DNA of 51,350 nt from an uncultured Oscillospiraceae bacterium (GTDB lineage: Bacteria > Bacillota > Clostridia > Oscillospirales > Ruminococcaceae), in the NCBI GenBank assembly GCA_949285935.1, contig CASEAH010000048.1, forward strand, positions 1-51,350. Direction: 5' to 3'. Shown here one piece after another: positions 46,198 through 51,350 of the stretch (its first letter is position 1; each line of letters begins with the position of its first letter). The notes below the pieces were generated by a model. It was not told the DNA's origin. It did not search any database and saw only the letters and a list, made by a program, of their open reading frames with translations. Position numbers and translations under genes: made by a program.

Positions 46198-46710
46198 TCA
46201 GTCAAGCTTCTCTTCTATGCCATACTTCTCCAGCACTCCAGCCAATATCTCATAGGCTCCATCGTCCAGGCTATAGGAGCGATTGCTCGTCCCAAGGTCA
46301 TAAAGTGTGGTGCTGCCCGACAGTAATGTCAGTTCCACGGCACGGCTGCCTGTCCGGAAGGAAAGGGACAGGCTATCCTGCCCGGTGGAGTAAAGGACCG
46401 CTTTCTCAAAAGGAAGCTTCCACCGTCTCCGGCATGAGATTTCTTCCATGGCGGTCAGAAGCTCCTGTGCGCCCTGGCTTCCCAGCTCTTCCCGGAAACA
46501 GATGATGGTATGGCGGTACCGGATACCTTTGTCGCCCCACGTCTCGGGAATAGAGCGAATCACAGTCCCTTCTATCATGCCATAGGCGTCACAAAATCCC
46601 ACCGCCTGGTCCAAAGGCTGGGGCCGGGTGATCCAGGCTGCTGCCATGATCAGTCCAACGGCCAACAAAACGGCTCCCCACCGCGGCACCGGAAGCGTTC
46701 TTTTTCCCAT
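46198..46710 (-). CDS. Hypothetical membrane-anchored protein
   Basis: A 170-residue protein of no recognised family. Residues ~8-30 (VPRWGAVLLAVGLIMAAAWI) are one hydrophobic segment, a signal anchor, with the rest likely outside the membrane. There are basic and acidic residues in the soluble part and two Cys near the middle. The start ATG at 46710 is chosen because AGGAG lies 9 bases upstream; the ATG at 46716 is too close. It has its own promoter. It may be a sporulation or envelope protein, but nothing in the sequence shows this. Confidence 0.65.
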   Translation of the reverse strand: MGKRTLPVPRWGAVLLAVGLIMAAAWITRPQPLDQAVGFCDAYGMIEGTVIRSIPETWGDKGIRYRHTIICFREELGSQGAQELLTAMEEISCRRRWKLPFEKAVLYSTGQDSLSLSFRTGSRAVELTLLSGSTTLYDLGTSNRSYSLDDGAYEILAGVLEKYGIEEKLD

Positions 46711-46756
46711 AGGCATATTCTCCTATCCGCGCCATATTTTGATCTTGTTTTATAAA

Positions 46757-46786
46757 AGTATAGGCAGAAAAGGGGATGACTGTCAA
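46757..46786 (-). promoter_or_regulatory. Promoter of the anchored hypothetical gene
   Basis: Minus strand: TTGACA (46781-46786), 18-base spacer, TATACT (46757-46762), 47 bases before the ATG. Confidence 0.7.
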
Positions 46787-46810
46787 CATCAGGTGTTGCG
46801 GGATTAACAA

Positions 46811-46847
46811 AAAGACTTCCCGACGGGAGTCCCGTCCGGAAGTCTTT
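46811..46847 (-). terminator. Terminator of ilvE
   Basis: AAAGACTTCC-GACGGG pairs with CCCGTC-GGAAGTCTTT around AGT, with one C-C mismatch. Followed by a T-run on the minus strand, about 60 bases past the ilvE stop. Confidence 0.9.
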
Positions 46848-46905
46848 TGCCATGCGGCATATGCCGCACTCATATTCCGTTTTACGATACGGTTTTTGGG
46901 GGATT

Positions 46906-47979
46906 TCAGCCCTTGCAGACCTCCACTGTCCAGTGGTGCTCATCGGGGATCCGTCCGTACTGGATGCCGGTCATAGCGTCGTACAGGCGCTGCGTGATGA
47001 GGCCGATCTTTCCGCCGCCGATGTTCATCACCTTGTCTCCCCACTTCAGTTCGCCAATGGGAGAAACAACTGCTGCCGTACCAGTACCAAAGGCCTCTTC
47101 CAGTTTGCCGGCGTCGCTGGCCTCTGCCAGTTCCTGAGCCGTGATCCGCCGCTCTTTCACCGGGATTCCCCATGCCTGGAGCAGCTCGATGGAGGACTTG
47201 CGGGTAATACCGGGAAGGATGCTGCCGGTAAGGGCAGGAGTAATGACCTGGCCATCCACCACGAAGAAGACGTTCATGGCACCGACTTCCTCAATATACT
47301 TCCGCTCCACGCCATCCAGCCAGAGCACCTGGCTGTAGCCCTGCTCATGGGCCTCCACCTGAGCCAGCAGGGACGCCGCGTAGTTGCCGCCGGTTTTGGC
47401 CGCGCCGGTACCGCCGCGAACTGCCCGCACATATTGATTCTCCACATAAATACGGACAGGGGCCAGTCCGGATTCATAATAGGCACCGGAAGGAGAGATA
47501 ATGATGATAAAATAGTACTCATCTGCGGCTTTGACGCCCAGGAAATCGTCGTTGGCCACAATAAACGGACGGATGTAAAGGGAAGTACCTTCCCAGCGAG
47601 GAACCCAGTCTTTATCGATCTCCACCAGCTTTTTGACTGCCTCCACGCACAACTCTTCGTCCACGGGAGGGATGGCCAGGCGCTGGTTGGAGCTGTTGAG
47701 ACGCTTAAAGTTTTCGTCGGGGCGGAAGAGGCGGATGGTGCCGTCCACGCCATAATAAGCCTTCATCCCCTCAAAAACCGTCTGCCCGTAATGGAGGCAG
47801 GAAGATGCGGGGCTGAGGCTGATGGGACCATAAGGAACGATCCGTGCATCATGCCAGCCTTGTCCGGTGGTATAGTTCATCACAAACATGTGGTCGGTAA
47901 AAATCTTGCCGAAGCCCAGTTTGGCATCGGTGGGCCTGGCTTTGGGATTGGGATTTTTTGTAACGGAAATTTCCTGCAT
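46906..47979 (-). CDS. ilvE: Branched-chain amino acid aminotransferase
   Basis: PLP enzyme that makes Leu, Ile and Val from their keto acids with glutamate as donor. 357 residues, the longer (BCAT-II, eukaryote-like) form. The PLP lysine is K195 in AAKTGGNYAASL; other marks are QTVFEGMKAY (about 66-75), LYIRPFIVAND, and EVGAMNVFFV with ITRKSSIELL further on. The ATG at 47979 has AAGGGG upstream. It has its own promoter and terminator. With gdhA next to it (glutamate supply) and leuA-cimA in the window, it serves the branched-chain pathway. Confidence 0.95.
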   Translation of the reverse strand: MQEISVTKNPNPKARPTDAKLGFGKIFTDHMFVMNYTTGQGWHDARIVPYGPISLSPASSCLHYGQTVFEGMKAYYGVDGTIRLFRPDENFKRLNSSNQRLAIPPVDEELCVEAVKKLVEIDKDWVPRWEGTSLYIRPFIVANDDFLGVKAADEYYFIIIISPSGAYYESGLAPVRIYVENQYVRAVRGGTGAAKTGGNYAASLLAQVEAHEQGYSQVLWLDGVERKYIEEVGAMNVFFVVDGQVITPALTGSILPGITRKSSIELLQAWGIPVKERRITAQELAEASDAGKLEEAFGTGTAAVVSPIGELKWGDKVMNIGGGKIGLITQRLYDAMTGIQYGRIPDEHHWTVEVCKG

Positions 47980-48030
47980 GGTGAGAATTCCCCTTCCTGT
48001 GCGGTGAAACGCGCTTTTATTTTTCCCTAT

Positions 48031-48059
48031 ATTTTAGCACTTCGCATCGGTAAATGCAA
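48031..48059 (-). promoter_or_regulatory. Promoter of ilvE
   Basis: Minus strand: TTGCAT (48054-48059), 17-base spacer, TAAAAT (48031-48036), 51 bases before the ATG. The leader is short, so no T-box fits. Confidence 0.75.
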
Positions 48060-48270
48060 TAGGGATGCTGTCTATGCTTTTTGGGATAATTCAAAGCCAC
48101 TTGAGCGGTGCCAACAGAATGTAGAGGCATTTGAGTCAGAGTATACGGTAAGCTTCTTTCTCCTACATCGCTCTTTGCAGCTGCAAAGTCTCTTAAATAC
48201 GAAACCGGGTTTTCTCCCTGCATGGCGCTCTTTTCCTGGGAACCTCCTGCTTCCTGGGAGCCGGTATTTT

Positions 48271-48298
48271 CAAAGGCCGCCGGATGTGTCCGGCGGCC
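48271..48298 (-). terminator. Terminator of gdhA
   Basis: GGCCGCCGGA (48275-48284) pairs with TCCGGCGGCC (48289-48298), 4-base loop, then a short CTTTG on the minus strand. It lies about 25 bases past the gdhA stop. Confidence 0.8.
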
Positions 48299-48322
48299 CT
48301 GGAAAACTCATATCAAAATCTC

Positions 48323-49726
<1,404 letters not shown>

Positions 49727-49728
49727 TT

Positions 49729-49757
49729 ATTATACTGCACCGTTAAAGCACTGACAA
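49729..49757 (-). promoter_or_regulatory. Promoter of gdhA
   Basis: Minus strand: TTGTCA (49752-49757), 17-base spacer, TATAAT (49729-49734), 53 bases before the ATG. Confidence 0.8.
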
Positions 49758-49803
49758 CGTTTTTTTCTGCCAAAATTATATTTCCTTTAGGCGTATATCC
49801 TTG

Positions 49804-49832
49804 TTGTATCCGCCAAGAAAAAATGTTATAAT
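49804..49832 (+). promoter_or_regulatory. Promoter of the TM2 gene (and maybe rnpB)
   Basis: TTGTAT (49804-49809), 17-base spacer, TATAAT (49827-49832). The leader opens with the hairpin CCACATG-tttt-CATGTGG (about 49843-49861). Confidence 0.7.
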
Positions 49833-49930
49833 GGCCAAGGTACCACATGTTTTTCATGTGGTTTGGCTTATCGTGATGCCACACCTCAAGCATTTTGTAA
49901 TTTTCCCCTTCAAAGGATGTGACTGATTTC

Positions 49931-50452
49931 ATGTTATGCAGGAATTGCGGCAGGCAGATGGCTGATGAAGCGGCTTTTTGCCCCTATTGCGGCGTCCCGG
50001 CGGGCACCGGCTTTGCCTGCTGTCCTTATTGCGGCTGCAGTACCGATCCCCAAATGACGGTTTGTCCCCATTGTGGCAAGCCCCTCAGCTCAAATACGCA
50101 GCAGCATGGCTCTCCCGATTCTGGCGCCTGCCCCCCTCCCGGCGGTCCACAGCCCGGTTTTCAGGGGTATCCTCAGGGAGGCAATCCATACGCCGCACCC
50201 CCGGTATACGGGCAAAAATCCCGTTTGGTTGCCGGCCTTTTGGGAATTTTTGTGGGATATCTTGGTATCCACAACTTTTATCTGGGCTATACCCAAAAGG
50301 GTTTGATCCAGATTCTGGTTTCGCTGGTAGGCGGATTTTTTACCTGCGGTATTGCCACTGCGGCCATCGGGATCTGGGCGCTGGTAGAGGCGATCATGAT
50401 TTTTACCGGCTCCATCTCCACCGATGCCAATGGCATCCCTTTGAAGGATTGA
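49931..50452 (+). CDS. Zinc-ribbon and TM2 domain membrane protein
   Basis: A 173-residue protein. Residues 1-52 hold two zinc ribbons, four CxxC knuckles (CRNC, CPYC, CPYC, CPHC). A Pro/Gly-rich linker follows (about 53-97), then a TM2 domain (LVAGLLGIFVGYLGIHNFYL, then GLIQILVSLVGGFF and GIWALVEAI), two membrane helices around the conserved FYLGY turn. TM2 proteins are widespread but their role is not settled. The start ATG at 49931 is chosen over a GTG at 49919 since AAAGGATG sits close to the GTG. It ends 26 bases before the RNase P RNA. Confidence 0.9.
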   Translation: MLCRNCGRQMADEAAFCPYCGVPAGTGFACCPYCGCSTDPQMTVCPHCGKPLSSNTQQHGSPDSGACPPPGGPQPGFQGYPQGGNPYAAPPVYGQKSRLVAGLLGIFVGYLGIHNFYLGYTQKGLIQILVSLVGGFFTCGIATAAIGIWALVEAIMIFTGSISTDANGIPLKD

Positions 50453-50478
50453 TTCTTCAGGGGATTTAAACAGACAGC

Positions 50479-50828
50479 CATCGAGCAGGCCAGACAACAG
50501 CGGGGATAAGCCGAAAGGCTGTTCACGAGGAAAGTCCGGGCTTCGCAGGGCAGGATAGCTGCTAACGGCAGCCGAAGGCGACTTCAGGGAAAGTGCAACA
50601 GAGAGATACCGCCTCCCCTTTCGGGGATGGCAAGGGTGGAAAGGCGGGGTAAGAGCCCACCAGCGCGGAGGAGACTTCGCGGCTATGTAAACCCTATCCG
50701 AAGCAACACCGCACAGGGGCATAACGGCGGCCCGCCGGTCCCGACCAGGTGGCTGGAGCTCCGCGGCGACGCGGCGCGTAGATAGATTGTTGTCAAATAC
50801 AGAACCCGGCTTACAGACCTGCTCGATG
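50479..50828 (+). ncRNA. rnpB: RNase P RNA (bacterial class A)
   Basis: The catalytic RNA that cleaves tRNA precursors at the 5' end. P1 is visible: CATCGAGCAGG (50479-50489) with CCTGCTCGATG (50818-50828). Core signatures in order: GAGGAAAGTCCGGGC at 50527, GGCAGGATAGCTGCTAACGGC, AGGGAAAGTGCAACAGAGAGA, GGTAAGAGCCCACCAG, GGCTATGTAAACCC, AGATAGATTG and the 3' ACAGAACCCGGCTTACAG. Length of about 350 bases fits class A. No promoter is seen in the 26 bases after the TM2 gene, so it may begin within that gene or come from its transcript. A strong terminator follows. Confidence 0.96.
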
Positions 50829-50834
50829 TCTATA

Positions 50835-50876
50835 AAATACCGTCCTGCCTTTAAAAAGGCAGGACGGTATTTCTTC
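50835..50876 (+). terminator. Terminator of rnpB
   Basis: A stem of about 17 bp (AAATACCGTCCTGCC with GGCAGGACGGTATTT), short loop, T-rich tail. Confidence 0.93.
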
Positions 50877-51105
50877 TGTATACTTCTGCAAAACAAGAAT
50901 CCCTACCTCTGCTGGGGAGGGTAAAAAAGCTTTAACTTCAGGTATCAAACGAAGTAATAGAAAAATCATAGTAATCTTTTGCAACATAGGAGCTGACTTC
51001 GTGCATTAAGTACCCGTTTAGGGGCTGCTGGCAATAATGCAAGGGGCGGATTTTTTAAGGCTTGTCGGTAGAACACTCTTTTAGGCCTTACTCAGACCCC
51101 GCAGT
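50877..51105. other. Gene-free stretch right of rnpB
   Basis: About 230 AT-richer bases, nothing recognised. Confidence 0.5.
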
Positions 51106-51350
51106 TTAGTTTATGATTAAAGCAGCCGTTGACACCCGGGCATGGTGCTCATGATAATGCACCTTACTACCATCGCTCTGTACGGCTGTTTTATATCCTC
51201 CCACATCATCAGGGCTTGATGGGACGGAACATATTCCTGGTTTTACTGCCAGAACATGCCCCTCAATATTCCTCTTCCACCATAGGAAAAGCAAAGCACA
51301 GGGATAAGCTGCTGGTTTCAAGGCCGGCGGTTTGTTTGCGGCATTCAGAC
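51106..51350 (-). CDS. Possible partial gene open at the right edge
   Basis: A minus-strand frame open from the window edge to TAA at 51106, about 81 codons. It reads partly like protein (PDDVGGYKTAVQSDGSKV then YHEHHARVSTAALIIN) but matches no family I know. It may be the 3' end of a gene that begins outside. Opposite arms (51123-51129 CAGCCGT / 51182-51188 ACGGCTG, with GGTGC/GCACC inside) could alternatively mark a hairpin RNA. Confidence 0.25.
   Translation of the reverse strand, partial: LNAANKPPALKPAAYPCALLFLWWKRNIEGHVLAVKPGICSVPSSPDDVGGYKTAVQSDGSKVHYHEHHARVSTAALIIN

Overview
The window looks like chromosomal DNA of an endospore-forming, GC-leaning member of the Clostridia, most likely an Oscillospiraceae/Ruminococcaceae-type gut anaerobe. 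The basis is the linked spoIIGA-sigE-sigG block with a YlmC/YmxH gene, a membrane pyrophosphatase, a short split chromate transporter, ferredoxin-type and PduL-type genes, and the operon order gdpP-rplI-dnaB-tilS-hpt-ftsH. Genus and species cannot be fixed from sequence alone. I see no prophage, plasmid backbone, insertion sequence with a recognisable transposase, or CRISPR array. The content is mostly housekeeping, with regulatory detail and several gene-free stretches as the less ordinary parts.

Layout. 0.1-2.2 kb: rpsB-tsf (minus strand) with promoter and terminator. 2.2-6.0 kb: sporulation block on the minus strand in the order spoIIGA, sigE, a class I glutamine amidotransferase, sigG, ylmC; a candidate Spo0A box sits upstream of the spoIIGA -10. 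6.5-8.3 kb: a PadR regulator overlapping a DUF2812 membrane protein, with a strong promoter flanked by two AATATCGATATT-type palindromes. 8.4-12.2 kb: leuA-cimA (branched-chain keto-acid synthesis) and a GNAT acetyltransferase. 12.5-16.2 kb: membrane pyrophosphatase hppA diverging from a chromate-transporter pair. 16.2-17.4 kb: endonuclease III and a truncated DtxR-type regulator.

17.8-25.8 kb (minus): gdpP, rplI, dnaB, tilS, hpt, ftsH, a tightly packed operon for c-di-AMP turnover, ribosome, replication, tRNA modification, purine salvage and membrane proteolysis. 26.3-33.1 kb: a P2-type Ca2+-like ATPase, an AI-2E-family permease, a MATE exporter and a DUF362/ferredoxin protein. 33.1-34.8 kb: a poorly coded stretch with one tRNA-Gly(CCC), three intrinsic terminators and a possible structured RNA. 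34.8-38.4 kb: a lipoprotein, an orphan pduL, a family-4 uracil-DNA glycosylase and a two-domain P-loop protein. 38.9-45.4 kb (minus): MarR regulator, asymmetric heterodimeric ABC exporter, RluA pseudouridine synthase, ROK glucokinase and a CPCC small protein. 46.2-50.8 kb: an anchored hypothetical protein, ilvE, gdhA, a zinc-ribbon/TM2 protein and, just after it, the RNase P RNA gene.

Working together: leuA, cimA, ilvE and gdhA cover nitrogen assimilation and branched-chain amino acid synthesis, cimA implying a threonine-independent route to isoleucine. PduL and PPi-energised ion pumping fit fermentative energy conservation. The MarR-ABC and MATE units are export systems under local control. 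No clearly new biological system stands out; the best leads are the PadR/DUF2812 operator pair, the 33.1-33.5 kb structured region, the paired GTAAAAT palindromes upstream of the MATE gene, and the two-domain P-loop protein whose second P-loop is lost.
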